From Amycolatopsis alkalitolerans (GTDB lineage Bacteria; Actinomycetota; Actinomycetes; Mycobacteriales; Pseudonocardiaceae): 64,000 nucleotides of DNA. How positions within the stretch are numbered: the first letter of the stretch is position 1; every line of letters starts with the position of its first letter. A program made the position numbers and the translations under genes. The notes under the pieces are model-generated. The model had not been told where the DNA came from. It searched no databases and worked only from the letters and a program-made list of their open reading frames with translations. The DNA lies in the NCBI RefSeq assembly GCF_006152065.1, contig NZ_VDFW01000016.1:62001-126000 (forward strand), in the 5' to 3' direction. Below, piece by piece: positions 7,359 through 16,145 of the stretch.

Positions 7359-8096
7359 GTGAGTATCACCAAGCGCCTGGCTCTGCTGTTCCGGGTCAAG
7401 GCGAACAAAGTGCTCGACCGCGCGGAGGACCCGCGCGAAGTGCTCGACTACTCCTACCAGCGCCAGACCGAGATGCTGGCCCAGGTGCGCCGCGGGCTGG
7501 CCGATGTGGCCACCAGTCGCAAACGCCTCGAACTGCAGGCCCGCCAACTGGGTCAGTCGGCCGACCGGCTCCAGGCCCAAGCCGCACGGGCCGTGCAGCA
7601 GGGGCAGGACGACCTCGCCCGCGAAGCGCTGACCCGCCGCGCCGCGGCACTGGCCCAGATCCAGGAACTGCAACCCCAGCACGACGCGCTCAAAGCGGAA
7701 GAGGACAAGCTCACCGTCGCCCAGCAGCGGCTGCAGGCCAAGGTCGAGGCCTTCCGCACCCGCAAGGAAACCATCAAGGCCACCTACACCGCCGCCGAGG
7801 CACAGACCAAGATCAGTGAAGCGGTCTCGGGGATCTCCGAAGAGATGGGCGACGTCGGCCTGGCCATGCAACGCGCGCAGGACAAGACCGCCGAGATGCA
7901 GTCGCGCGCCCAGGCGCTCGACGAGCTGATGGCCTCGGGCGCGCTCGAAGACGCGTCCTCCCCCATCGGCCCGCACGACGACATCCAAGCCGCGCTCGAC
8001 GCCGCGAATCCCCCCGACATCGACCGTGAACTCGCCCAGCTCAAGGCCGGTGCGGCCCCCGCACAGCTCGAACCGGGCAAGGAGGGCCAGTCATGA
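7359..8096 (+). CDS. pspA: PspA/IM30 membrane-stress protein
   Basis: A 245-residue PspA-family protein, almost wholly coiled coil. It begins SITKRLALLFRVKANKVLDR with the amphipathic membrane-binding helix, then DPREVLDYSYQRQTEML and long Gln/Ala/Arg helices (about 30-175). It protects the cytoplasmic membrane under envelope stress. The GTG start has GAAGGGAGG seven to eight bases upstream. It is the first of four coupled genes (pspA, pspAA, htpX, pspAB), the actinobacterial version of the Psp operon. The 190 bases upstream are shared with the divergent AhpD-like gene. Confidence 0.93.
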   Translation: MSITKRLALLFRVKANKVLDRAEDPREVLDYSYQRQTEMLAQVRRGLADVATSRKRLELQARQLGQSADRLQAQAARAVQQGQDDLAREALTRRAAALAQIQELQPQHDALKAEEDKLTVAQQRLQAKVEAFRTRKETIKATYTAAEAQTKISEAVSGISEEMGDVGLAMQRAQDKTAEMQSRAQALDELMASGALEDASSPIGPHDDIQAALDAANPPDIDRELAQLKAGAAPAQLEPGKEGQS

Positions 8097-8371
8097 TCAT
8101 CCGCATTCTCGGACAGGGCCAGTACGACGTGGCCGAGGACCGGATCGAGGAGCTCAACACCCTCGACACCGAACTCCAGGTGGCGGTGGACGCCGGGGAC
8201 ACCGCGGCGTTCGCCACGGCGCTTCGGGCCCTGACCGGCGCGGTCCGCAAGCTGGGCGCCCAGCTGCCCGAAGACTCGCTCGTCGCCTCCGAACTCGTCC
8301 TGCCCGGCGAGGACAGCAGCCTGGAGCACGTGCGGGCGCTGCTGTCCGACGAGGGCCTCATTCCCGGCTGA
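8093..8371 (+). CDS. pspAA: PspA-associated protein PspAA
   Basis: A 92-residue protein beginning MIIRILGQGQYDVAEDRIEE, the signature of the PspAA domain partner of PspA in actinobacteria. The start overlaps the pspA stop as ATGA. It probably modulates PspA assembly or membrane recruitment. Almost all-helical acidic C-terminus, no catalytic motif. Confidence 0.9.
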   Translation: MIIRILGQGQYDVAEDRIEELNTLDTELQVAVDAGDTAAFATALRALTGAVRKLGAQLPEDSLVASELVLPGEDSSLEHVRALLSDEGLIPG

Positions 8372-8376
8372 CGACC

Positions 8377-9279
8377 ATGCGCACCCGGTTCCGTCCCGAT
8401 CACCAGCTCACCGCCCGCATGCTGATCACGGTCGGGCTCCTCACGCTCGTCTACGCGGGCTTCGTCGCCGCGCTCGTCCTGCTGATCAAGTCCGTGGTGC
8501 TGGTCGTGCTCATCGCCGGCGGCCTGCTGTTCGCGCAGTACTGGTTCGCCGACCGGATCGCGCTGCGGGCGATGGACGCCCGGATCGTCACCCCGGAGGA
8601 GGCGCCCAGGCTGCACGGGATCGTCGACCGGCTGTGCGCCGCCGCGGACATGCCCAAACCGCGGCTGGCGGTCGCCGACACCGAACTGCCGAACGCGTTC
8701 GCCACCGGGCGCAGCACCGACCGCGCCGTGCTCTGCGTGACCACCGGGCTGATGCGGCGGCTGGACACCGGGGAGCTGGAAGGCGTGCTGGCGCACGAGC
8801 TTTCCCACGTCGCGCACCGGGACGTGGTCGTGATGACCGTCGCGTCGTTCCTCGGCGTGCTGGCCGGGCTGGTGACCCGGTTCTCCTTCTACTCCGGCGC
8901 TTTCGGCGGTGGACGCTCACGCGACAACACCGCCGTGGTCGTCCTCCTGGTGATGGCGGTTTCGGCGGTGGTCTACGTGCTCAGCTTCCTGCTGATCCGG
9001 GCGCTGTCCCGCTACCGCGAGCTCGCCGCGGACCGCGCCGGCGCGATCCTGACCGGCCGCCCCTCGGCGCTCGCCTCGGCGCTGACCAAGGTCACCGGCG
9101 ACATCGGGCGGATCCCGACTCGCGATCTGCGCACCGCGCAGGCGTTCAACGCGTTCTTCTTCGCGCCCGCGCTCGGTGCCCAGGCGAGCCTCGCGAACCT
9201 GCTGTCCACGCACCCGGCACTCGAGCGCCGGCTGGACCAGCTGGCCACCCTGTCCACCGAACTGGGCGAACAGGTCTGA
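8377..9279 (+). CDS. htpX: HtpX-like M48 zinc metalloprotease
   Basis: A 300-residue membrane metalloprotease. Two N-terminal membrane helices (about 15-55) precede the catalytic motif HELSH at 140-144 (HExxH). Another hydrophobic pair lies near 155-205, and the third zinc ligand is in YRELAADRAGA. It removes damaged membrane proteins. The start ATG lies 5 bases after the pspAA stop. The end LSTHPALERRLDQLATL is typical. Its place inside the psp operon supports an envelope-stress role. Confidence 0.92.
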   Translation: MRTRFRPDHQLTARMLITVGLLTLVYAGFVAALVLLIKSVVLVVLIAGGLLFAQYWFADRIALRAMDARIVTPEEAPRLHGIVDRLCAAADMPKPRLAVADTELPNAFATGRSTDRAVLCVTTGLMRRLDTGELEGVLAHELSHVAHRDVVVMTVASFLGVLAGLVTRFSFYSGAFGGGRSRDNTAVVVLLVMAVSAVVYVLSFLLIRALSRYRELAADRAGAILTGRPSALASALTKVTGDIGRIPTRDLRTAQAFNAFFFAPALGAQASLANLLSTHPALERRLDQLATLSTELGEQV

Positions 9280-9283
9280 CGCG

Positions 9284-9862
9284 ATGAGGTTTCTCGACGT
9301 GCTGCTGGGCCGCACCAGGCCGGTGCAGCCGAACCTCGACGTGCTGTTCACCGTCCCCAGCGCCGCGGACACGCTCCAGGCCGCGCTCGGGTTCGCGCCG
9401 ACCGGAGCGGGCGCGGTCTGTTTCAAGGCCGCCGAAGGAGCCGCTTCGACGCAGTCCCAGCGCGAGATCGGTGACCTGCTCTCACTCGACCCCGCGCTGG
9501 AGACCTCGGTCACCCGCGACGAGTTCGGGTACACCTGGATCACCTGCCGGCAGTCCGTTGTGGACATTCCGGCGCTGATGACCGGCCTGCACGCGGTGAA
9601 CGCCACGCTCGCCGACGCGGGCTTCGGCTCCGCGCTGCTGTGCACGGTGCTCGGGTTCCGCGGCGAGAGCGACGGGACTCCGCGCCGGCTCGGCCTGGTG
9701 TACCTGTTCAAACGCGGCACCTTCTACCCCTTCGCGCCCACCGGCGGGCAGCACCGCGACAGCCAGTTGGAGCTGCGCGCCCGCGCCGCGCTCAGTGGCG
9801 ATCTGCCGATCGAGACCGACCTCGGACGCTGGTTTCCCATCTGGGGCGCGCCGGTGCCCTGA
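9284..9862 (+). CDS. pspAB: PspA-associated protein PspAB
   Basis: A 192-residue protein beginning MRFLDVLLGRTRPVQPNLD, recognisable as PspAB, which follows pspA/htpX in many actinobacteria. The body is a two-lobed alpha/beta protein with FAPTGAGAVCFK and YLFKRGTFYPFAPTGGQHRD. The biochemical role is unknown; context argues for membrane-stress response. It ends one base before the convergent DUF779 gene ends, with no room for a terminator between them. Confidence 0.88.
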   Translation: MRFLDVLLGRTRPVQPNLDVLFTVPSAADTLQAALGFAPTGAGAVCFKAAEGAASTQSQREIGDLLSLDPALETSVTRDEFGYTWITCRQSVVDIPALMTGLHAVNATLADAGFGSALLCTVLGFRGESDGTPRRLGLVYLFKRGTFYPFAPTGGQHRDSQLELRARAALSGDLPIETDLGRWFPIWGAPVP

Positions 9863-10207
9863 TCAGTTCCCGTTCACCGGGCACGCGTCGGACAGCGTCA
9901 CGAAGCGCAGCCCGTCACCGGCGCCGAGCGAGAACCCCTCCGGTTGGCCAGGCGCGACGTCCAGCACGAGCGCGCCGGAACCCCACGCCCGGTGCAGCGC
10001 GGCGTCGATGTAGAACGAGCAGCCCTCGATCTCCCCGAGCCGCTCGTCGTTCGGCCCGATCAGGAACTCGCCGTCGTCGAAGCACATCGGCGTGCTGCCC
10101 GCGCAGCATCCCGCGGACTGGACGAACATCACCGGGCCGCCCCGGGCGGCACGCAGGCGCCGGACCGCCTCGCGTGCCGCCGGAGTGGCCGTCACCGCCT
10201 GCGCCAT
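9863..10207 (-). CDS. DUF779 protein
   Basis: A 114-residue protein of the DUF779 family, beginning [20 protein letters not shown]. The central QSAGCCAGSTPMCF and final TLSDACPVNGN give four or five cysteines in conserved positions. DUF779 genes almost always follow an NAD-dependent aldehyde dehydrogenase of the ExaC/AcoD type, exactly as here; the ATG overlaps the dehydrogenase stop (ATGA). The role is unknown, possibly metal or cofactor support for the enzyme. Confidence 0.9.
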   Translation of the reverse strand: MAQAVTATPAAREAVRRLRAARGGPVMFVQSAGCCAGSTPMCFDDGEFLIGPNDERLGEIEGCSFYIDAALHRAWGSGALVLDVAPGQPEGFSLGAGDGLRFVTLSDACPVNGN

Positions 10208-11727
10208 CAGAACAGGCCCTGCGGTTTCCGGCTGTGGCTGACCAGCAGGTTCTTGGTCTGGCTGTAGTGGTCGAGCATCATCTTGTGCGTCTCGCGGCCG
10301 ATCCCGGAGATCTTGTAACCGCCGAACGCCGCGCCTGCCGGGTACTGGTGGTAGCAGTTCGTCCACACGCGACCGGCCTTGATCCCGCGGCCCATCCGGT
10401 ACGCGAGATCGCCGTCGCGGGTCCACACCCCGGCGCCGAGGCCGTAGAGGGTGTCGTTCGCGATCGCCAGCGCGTCGTCGGCGTCGGTGAACGTGGTCAC
10501 CGCGAGCACCGGGCCGAAGATCTCCTCCTGGAACACCCGCATCCGGTTGTGTCCTTTGAGGACCGTCGGGGCGTAGAAGTAGCCGCCGGCGAACTCGCCG
10601 CCGGGGTCCACGCGCTGCCCGCCGGTGACCACCTCGGCGCCTTCCGCGCGCCCGATCTCCACATAGGACTCGATCTTGTCGCGCTGCTGCGCCGAAACCT
10701 GCGGGCCGATCATCGTCTCGGTGTCGAGCGGGTCGCCCTGCCTGATCGCCTCGATCCGCTTGAGCGCGCGGTCCATGAACTCGTCGTAGATCGACTCCTG
10801 GATCAGCGCGCGCGACGGGCAGGTGCACACCTCGCCCTTGTTGAACGCGTACAGCACGAGCCCTTCGACCGCCTTGTCCAGGAAGTCGTCATCGGCGGCG
10901 AGCACGTCGGAGAAGAAGATGTTCGGCGATTTCCCGCCCAGCTCCAGCGTGACCGGGATCAGGTTCTGCGCCGCGTACTGCATGATCAGCCGCCCAGTCA
11001 CGGTCTCGCCGGTGAACGCGATCTTCGCGATGCGCGGGTTCGCGGCCAGTGCCTTGCCGATCTCGCCGCCGGGCCCGGTGACGATGTTCAGCACGCCTGG
11101 CGGCAGGATGTCCCCGATCACCTCGGCGAGCTTCAGGATCGACCATGGCGTCGGCGACGCCGGTTTGATGACCGAGCAGTTGCCGGCCGCGAGTGCCGGG
11201 GCGAGCTTCCACGCCGCCATCAGCAGCGGGAAGTTGAACGGGACGATCTGCCCGACGACGCCGAGCGGCTCGCGGAAGTGATAGGCGATCAGGTCGCCGT
11301 CGATCTCGCTGATCGAGCCCTCCTCGGCCCGGATCGCGGCGGCGAAGTAGCGGAAATGGTCGGCGGCGAGGGGAATGTCGGCGGCCAGCGTCTCCCGCAC
11401 CGGTTTGCCGTTCTCCCAGCTTTCGGCGACGGCGAGTTCTTCCGTATGCTCCTCGATCGCGTCGGCGACGGCGCCCAGCACCTTCGCCCGCTCCGCGTGC
11501 GAGGCCGCGCCCCACGCGTCCTTCGCCGCGTGCGCGGCATCCAGCGCCAGTTCGATGTCGGCGGGCGTGGACTCGGCGACCTCGCAGATCGGCCGCGCGG
11601 TGGCCGGGCTCAGATCGGCCCGGTACCGGCCTTCGGTGGGCGGCAGCCATTTGCCGCCGATGAAGTTCTCGTAGCGCGGACGAACCGAAACGATGCTGCC
11701 GGACTGTCCGGGAGGAACGTATTTCAC
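10207..11727 (-). CDS. NAD-dependent aldehyde dehydrogenase (ExaC/AcoD type)
   Basis: A 506-residue aldehyde dehydrogenase that oxidises short aldehydes such as acetaldehyde. The general base Glu is in [14 protein letters not shown], and the nucleophilic Cys in [15 protein letters not shown]. The start [17 protein letters not shown] and the end [21 protein letters not shown] are characteristic. It forms a coupled pair with DUF779. The upstream TetR gene runs in the same direction and ends 78 bases before it, so a three-gene transcript is possible. Confidence 0.93.
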   Translation of the reverse strand: MKYVPPGQSGSIVSVRPRYENFIGGKWLPPTEGRYRADLSPATARPICEVAESTPADIELALDAAHAAKDAWGAASHAERAKVLGAVADAIEEHTEELAVAESWENGKPVRETLAADIPLAADHFRYFAAAIRAEEGSISEIDGDLIAYHFREPLGVVGQIVPFNFPLLMAAWKLAPALAAGNCSVIKPASPTPWSILKLAEVIGDILPPGVLNIVTGPGGEIGKALAANPRIAKIAFTGETVTGRLIMQYAAQNLIPVTLELGGKSPNIFFSDVLAADDDFLDKAVEGLVLYAFNKGEVCTCPSRALIQESIYDEFMDRALKRIEAIRQGDPLDTETMIGPQVSAQQRDKIESYVEIGRAEGAEVVTGGQRVDPGGEFAGGYFYAPTVLKGHNRMRVFQEEIFGPVLAVTTFTDADDALAIANDTLYGLGAGVWTRDGDLAYRMGRGIKAGRVWTNCYHQYPAGAAFGGYKISGIGRETHKMMLDHYSQTKNLLVSHSRKPQGLF

Positions 11728-11805
11728 AACCTGGCTCCTTCACCTCAGGTAGGGGGTCGCCATCCACCGAACCCGGGCGTGAATCGGCGGCCACAGAGGA
11801 AAAGG

Positions 11806-12378
11806 TCACCGGTTGGTGGCGGTGGTGATGTGCTCGAACAGTCCCGGATGGATCCGCGTGCGCACTCCCTCGGCCCACGGTTCGCTGACTTCGCCGGCAT
11901 CGAGCGCGGCCACATTGTTGAGAAGCATGCCGAAGGCGAGGAACGACTTCACCGTCACGGGGTCCAGACCGGTCGTCTCCGCGACGGCGTCCCACATGCG
12001 GGCGACCCGCGTCCGCACCAGATCGCGGACTTCGCTGTCGCCGCAGGCGGCGAAGCCCTGCAGTTGCAGGAGGAGGGTGGTGCGATCCGCGAGGGACTCG
12101 TAGTACCGCGCGCCCATCAGCGTCAGCGCGTCGAGGCCCCGGGCTTCCCCGGCGGCTTGTGCCATCCCGTCGCTGAAACTGTCGAAGGCGGCCCCGACGA
12201 GTTCCAGGAACAGCGCCTTCTTCGTCCCGAACATGCGGAACACGTAAGCCTGCGTGATGCCGGCCTCGCGCGCGACCGCCTCGATCGACGCGCCGTGCAG
12301 TCCGTGATCCGCGAACTCGGCGGCGGCGATCCCCAGCACCTGGGACCGCCGCTCGGGTCCGCTCATCCGCCCAGCCAT
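11806..12378 (-). CDS. TetR/AcrR-family repressor
   Basis: A 190-residue regulator. The N-terminal helix-turn-helix spans about 10-55: RRSQVLGIAAAEFADHG, then ASIEAVAREAGITQAYVFRMF. The rest is the all-helical ligand domain. The start is taken at MAGRMSGPE; a later Met at 12366 is possible. The gene is divergent from a methyltransferase, and a perfect palindrome in the 47-base gap overlaps both promoters. It may control the methyltransferase, itself and the ALDH/DUF779 genes downstream. Confidence 0.88.
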   Translation of the reverse strand: MAGRMSGPERRSQVLGIAAAEFADHGLHGASIEAVAREAGITQAYVFRMFGTKKALFLELVGAAFDSFSDGMAQAAGEARGLDALTLMGARYYESLADRTTLLLQLQGFAACGDSEVRDLVRTRVARMWDAVAETTGLDPVTVKSFLAFGMLLNNVAALDAGEVSEPWAEGVRTRIHPGLFEHITTATNR

Positions 12379-12392
12379 GCCATTCAGGTTAC

Positions 12393-12405
12393 TGGTTACT
12401 AACCA
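12393..12405. promoter_or_regulatory. Candidate TetR operator
   Basis: TGGTTACTAACCA is a perfect 13-base palindrome around a central C. It lies 15 bases upstream of the tetR ATG and 21 bases upstream of the divergent GTG start, over the likely core promoters. Size and location suit binding by the adjacent TetR-type regulator. Confidence 0.7.
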
Positions 12406-12425
12406 CCAACTGTTATCGTGGTCCG

Positions 12426-13211
12426 GTGAGCGACGACATCTGGGCCGGTCTGGCCGATCGCTTCGTCGACGAGGCTTATGCCTCGGTGAAGGGGTTTGTG
12501 CGCACCTACGTGCTGCACCAGCACCTGCTGGAGCATCTGCCGCCGCCTCCGGCGCCGGTGCTCGACGTCGGCGGCGGTGCCGGTAACCAGTCGTTCCCGC
12601 TGGCACAGGCCGGTTACGACGTGACGGTGCTCGACTCGTCACCGGCGATGCTGGACAAGGCGCGGCAACGGCTCGAACGGCTGCCCGCCGACGTCCGGCT
12701 GCGGGTCCGGTTCGTGCGGGCCGACGGGGAGAACGCCGACGAGGCGGTGGACGGCCGGCGCTTCGCCGCCGTGCTGTGCCATGGCGTGCTCGGGTACCTG
12801 GCGGATCCGGAGCCGCTGGTCGCCCAGCTGTGCCGATGCGCCGCGCCCGGCGGCCTCGTCTCGATCATGACCGGCAACGCGAGGGCGACGGCGGTGCAAC
12901 CGGCGCTGGAGCGGCGGTGGAAGGACGCGCTGGCCGCGTTCGACACCAGAACCGGGATCGGGGTGCTCGGGGTTTCGGGCCGGGCCGACACCGTGGAAGA
13001 ACTCGGCGAGCTCATCCGCGGTGGCGGCGTGCGGCCCGTGCGCTGGTACGGGGTATGGCTGTTCGTCGACTGGCTCGAATTCGGCGGAGCGGAACTGGAC
13101 CCGGCGGATTCGCGGGACGTCGCCGCGGTCGAACTCGAAGCCAGCCGGCGAGACCCGTACCGCGGGCTCAGCCGGGTCTTCCATCTCGTCGGGCGCAAGG
13201 ACCCCGCCTGA
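12426..13211 (+). CDS. Class I SAM-dependent methyltransferase
   Basis: A 261-residue methyltransferase with motif I VLDVGGGAGNQSFPLA, motif II VTVLDSSPAML and motif IV AVLCHGVLGYL. The overall arrangement (LADRFVDEAYASVKGFVRTYV before motif I, ARATAVQPALERRWKDAL later) resembles CmoM/SmtA-type enzymes. The substrate is unknown. GTG start 47 bases from the divergent TetR gene. It ends 4 bases from the convergent alcohol dehydrogenase. Confidence 0.85.
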   Translation: MSDDIWAGLADRFVDEAYASVKGFVRTYVLHQHLLEHLPPPPAPVLDVGGGAGNQSFPLAQAGYDVTVLDSSPAMLDKARQRLERLPADVRLRVRFVRADGENADEAVDGRRFAAVLCHGVLGYLADPEPLVAQLCRCAAPGGLVSIMTGNARATAVQPALERRWKDALAAFDTRTGIGVLGVSGRADTVEELGELIRGGGVRPVRWYGVWLFVDWLEFGGAELDPADSRDVAAVELEASRRDPYRGLSRVFHLVGRKDPA

Positions 13212-13215
13212 GCGG

Positions 13216-14241
13216 TCAGGGCACGAGGATCGCGCGGCCCCGGATCCGGCCGGCGTCCAGATCGTCGAGCGCTGCCTGGAACTCCTCCAGCGGGTACTTC
13301 GTGGTGTGCAGCTTCACCAGCCCGCGCGCGGCCAGCACCATCAGCTCGCACAGGTCGTTGTAGCTGCCCACCAGGTTGCCGATGAAGTTGATCTCGGTCG
13401 AGATGATGTCGATCGTCGGGACGTCGATGTTCTCGCCATAGCCGACGACGTGGTAGTCACCGGCGCGGCGCAGCATCGCGACCCCGTCCCTGGTCGCGCC
13501 GCCCTCGCCGACGAAGTCGAGCACGGTCTCCGCGCCGTGCCCGCCGGTCAGCTCCAGCACCTCGTCGACGTGGTCGCCGCCGGCCACCACCCCGTGATCC
13601 GCGCCGATCGCCGTCGCGAGCTTGACCGCGTCCGGATTGCGGTCGACGACGATCAGGTCGGCGGCGGTGATCGCCTTGAGCACCTGGATGCCGATATGCC
13701 CGAGTCCCCCGGCCCCGATCACCACACAGCGGTGCCCGGGACGCAGTGTGCGCGCGGCCTTCGCCGCCGCGTGATACGCGGTGAGGCCGGCGTCGGCCAG
13801 CGCCGCGACGTCGGCGGGCTCGAGCGAGTCGTCGATCTTCACCACGCTTCGCGCCGAGGTCTTCAGATATTCGGCGTAGCCGCCCGCGGTGTCGATCCCC
13901 GGGAACTGGCTCTGCTCGCAGTGGACGTCATCGCCCGAACGGCAGGCGCGGCACAGCCCGCAGGTCATCAGCGGGTGCACGATCACCTTGTCGCCCACGG
14001 CCACGTTCGTCACCGCACCGCCGGCCGCGTGCACCCAGCCCGCGTTCTCGTGGCCGATCGTGTAGGGCAGCGTGACCCCGGACTTCTCCGCCCACTGCCC
14101 TTCCAGGATGTGCAGATCGGTGCGGCACACCCCGGCTCCGCCGATCTTCACGACGACGTCGAACGGGCCGGTCACCTCCGGCGCCGGAACCTCGGCCTGC
14201 CGCGGCTTCTCGTGGTAGCCCACGACCTGGATCGCTTTCAT
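13216..14241 (-). CDS. Zinc-dependent NAD alcohol dehydrogenase
   Basis: A 341-residue medium-chain dehydrogenase. The catalytic zinc site is Cys39 (GVCRTDLH) with GHE at 63-65. The structural zinc site is Cys94, 97, 100 and 108 (CGLCRAC...C). The Rossmann loop is GAGGLGHIG. It resembles the secondary/primary alcohol dehydrogenases encoded beside propane monooxygenases (M. smegmatis mimABCD region). It is the third gene of an operon whose start overlaps the stop of the DUF59 gene (ATGA). Likely oxidises propanol-like alcohols. Confidence 0.9.
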   Translation of the reverse strand: MKAIQVVGYHEKPRQAEVPAPEVTGPFDVVVKIGGAGVCRTDLHILEGQWAEKSGVTLPYTIGHENAGWVHAAGGAVTNVAVGDKVIVHPLMTCGLCRACRSGDDVHCEQSQFPGIDTAGGYAEYLKTSARSVVKIDDSLEPADVAALADAGLTAYHAAAKAARTLRPGHRCVVIGAGGLGHIGIQVLKAITAADLIVVDRNPDAVKLATAIGADHGVVAGGDHVDEVLELTGGHGAETVLDFVGEGGATRDGVAMLRRAGDYHVVGYGENIDVPTIDIISTEINFIGNLVGSYNDLCELMVLAARGLVKLHTTKYPLEEFQAALDDLDAGRIRGRAILVP

Positions 14242-14966
14242 GACGCTTTGCCCTCCAGCAGGGAATCGGCCGCGCGCGGGCCCTGGTCCGGCGCGGAGTC
14301 GGGATAGCGGGTGCGCAGCAGCCCGCGGCAGAAATGCGCGTTGCCGTCGACCGAAATCCGGACGGAACGGGCGAAGCGCAGCCGCCGCGGGACGTCCTCG
14401 CGCGGGTACGGGTTTCCGTGGTCGTCGGCCAGCACCGGCGAGGCGGGATCCGTGCTCAGGCCCAGCGCCTCGCGCCGCCGCAGCAGGGCGCGGGTCGCGC
14501 CGCCGTCCGGCAGGTCCCGCAGCGTGAGATCGTGCAGATCCTCCTCGGGCAGCTCCGGATGCGCGCGCAGGTACCGCGTGAGCGCGCGCTCCATCGCCGC
14601 CGTATGCGCCTTGCGGCGGAAGGTCAGCCGCAGCTCGTCGAGACCGGTTTCGGCCTCGTGCCCGAAGGTTCCGCGATAGCCCGCGTCGGCGGCGAGACCA
14701 CGGTTGATCACCTCCGAGTCGTGGTGGTCGTCGAGCACCACCGTCACCCGCGCGCCGAGCCCCGACAGCACGTCCTTCGCGTCGGAGGCCATCAGGTAGG
14801 CGAAGCTGGGCGAGCAGAACGAGGTCGGCAGTCTCAAGTGGACGGTCAGCTCAGCTCCGGCGTGCTCGACCGAACGGACGAACCCCAGATCCGTGATCGG
14901 TTCGTCGAGCTCCGGGTCATATACCGCGTCAAGCGCTTTCCGCGCTTTCGCTACGAGATCGGACAT
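14238..14966 (-). CDS. DUF59 (MIP18-like) iron-sulfur assembly protein of alkane/ketone oxidation loci
   Basis: 242 residues. The N-terminal ~90 form a DUF59 domain: ALDAVYDPELDEPITDLGFV, then LRLPTSFCSPSFAYLMASD with the conserved Cys. A second, less conserved half ends SVDGNAHFCRGLLRTRYP. Two-part proteins like this sit beside soluble di-iron propane monooxygenase genes, and DUF59 proteins help metal-centre assembly. Here the gene is one base from the amidohydrolase stop and overlaps the ADH start. The monooxygenase itself is absent. Confidence 0.8.
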   Translation of the reverse strand: MSDLVAKARKALDAVYDPELDEPITDLGFVRSVEHAGAELTVHLRLPTSFCSPSFAYLMASDAKDVLSGLGARVTVVLDDHHDSEVINRGLAADAGYRGTFGHEAETGLDELRLTFRRKAHTAAMERALTRYLRAHPELPEEDLHDLTLRDLPDGGATRALLRRREALGLSTDPASPVLADDHGNPYPREDVPRRLRFARSVRISVDGNAHFCRGLLRTRYPDSAPDQGPRAADSLLEGKAS

Positions 14967-14967
14967 C

Positions 14968-15966
14968 TCACGCGGCCTGTATGTCCGGGAGCCGCAGCGC
15001 CTCGGGGACCGGGATGTCGTACATCTTCGCCGCGTTCAGCCCGAGGATCTTCTTCTTCTGCGCGGTGGTCAGCGGCGCGTACTCGGTCATGTCCTCGGGG
15101 ATCTGGAAGTCGACGAACGTCTCCACGAGCCAGCGCGGCGTCCACAGGGCGTAGTCGCTGGAGAACTGGATCCGGTCCTCGTCCAGCCAGTACAGCAGCT
15201 CACCGATGATCTGCGCGAAGTAGCGCGGGCGGGTGTGGATGAACGGGATCGCGACGGCGAGGCCCGCGTGCACGTTCGGCTCCTGCGTGGCGATCCAGCA
15301 GAAGTCCTCCAGCCGCGGCAGTCCGCAGTGCTCGACCACGAAGTTGAGCTCGGTGAAGTCGGTCGCGGCCTTGTCCACGTCCGCGACGTCGAACGCGTCG
15401 CGGTCCAGCGGGCGGATCGTCGGTCCTTTGTGGACGTGGATGTTCCTGATCCCCAGTTCCTGGCAGGCTTCCAGGTACCGGTAGGTCCACGGGTCGTCGA
15501 GCTGGTAGCCCCGCGAGTCGCCGTGCCATTCGGCGGTGTAGAGCTTGACCCCCTTGAGACCGAAGCGTTCGGCGTCGTGGCGCAACTGCTTCAGCCCCGC
15601 CTCACCGAAGCGCGGGTCGAAATTGTGGTTGTAGGTCAGTTTGTCCGGATACCGCCGCGCCAGCGCGAACGCCTCTTCGGTCTGCCCGAAACCGGTGCGG
15701 TAGAACTCCCCCAGCCGCGCGGGCTGGAACACCGCGTGATCGACGTACCCGTCCTCGAACAGATCCTTCATCAGGCGCTCGCCGCCCTGGTGGAGGTACT
15801 CCTCGTAGGGCCAGACCTCGGACTCCGGGCTGAGGTTGCGGTGGTAGTCGTAGAAACAGTCGATGAACTGCTTGCCGTGGATGTTGAGCTGGTTCTCCGG
15901 CCTGGCATCCCACAGGGCGATATGCGCGTCGACGATGAAGTACTGCTCGCCGTCCTTGGTGTACAC
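14968..15966 (-). CDS. Amidohydrolase-2 family protein (propane/acetone locus type)
   Basis: A 332-residue TIM-barrel metal hydrolase/decarboxylase-type protein. The first strand FIVDAHIALWD replaces the usual HxH with HIA, so the metal site is unconventional. Later strands give YNHNFDPRFGE, KLYTAEWHGDSRG, IHVHKGPT, VVEHCGLPRLEDF and IQFSSDYALWTP. This form is found beside soluble di-iron monooxygenases (M. smegmatis mim, Gordonia prm regions). The GTG start at 15966 has GGAGAGG upstream. First gene of the three-gene operon facing the MimR-like regulator. Confidence 0.85.
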   Translation of the reverse strand: MYTKDGEQYFIVDAHIALWDARPENQLNIHGKQFIDCFYDYHRNLSPESEVWPYEEYLHQGGERLMKDLFEDGYVDHAVFQPARLGEFYRTGFGQTEEAFALARRYPDKLTYNHNFDPRFGEAGLKQLRHDAERFGLKGVKLYTAEWHGDSRGYQLDDPWTYRYLEACQELGIRNIHVHKGPTIRPLDRDAFDVADVDKAATDFTELNFVVEHCGLPRLEDFCWIATQEPNVHAGLAVAIPFIHTRPRYFAQIIGELLYWLDEDRIQFSSDYALWTPRWLVETFVDFQIPEDMTEYAPLTTAQKKKILGLNAAKMYDIPVPEALRLPDIQAA

Positions 15967-16053
15967 GGGAATCCTCTCCAGCGTTGCGTGACTGCGGTGG
16001 CACGTGCCGGGCCCGACGCTAGGCACCGGGCGGCGGGCGCGGGGGCCGCGGCC

Positions 16054-16068
16054 GTCTCAATTTGAGAC
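16054..16068. promoter_or_regulatory. Candidate activator site (GTCTCAA-T-TTGAGAC)
   Basis: A perfect 7-bp inverted repeat with one central base, lying 88-102 bases upstream of the amidohydrolase start and 78-92 bases upstream of the divergent regulator. It is the only strong palindrome in the 180-base gap and fits an upstream activator sequence for the adjacent Fis-type regulator. Confidence 0.65.
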
Positions 16069-16145
16069 AAGTGAGTAACGAGGCCGCCCGCCGGTGGCCG
16101 GTACCGTGATCGACAGGCCGCAACGGCGCGTCCTGGGAGGTGACG

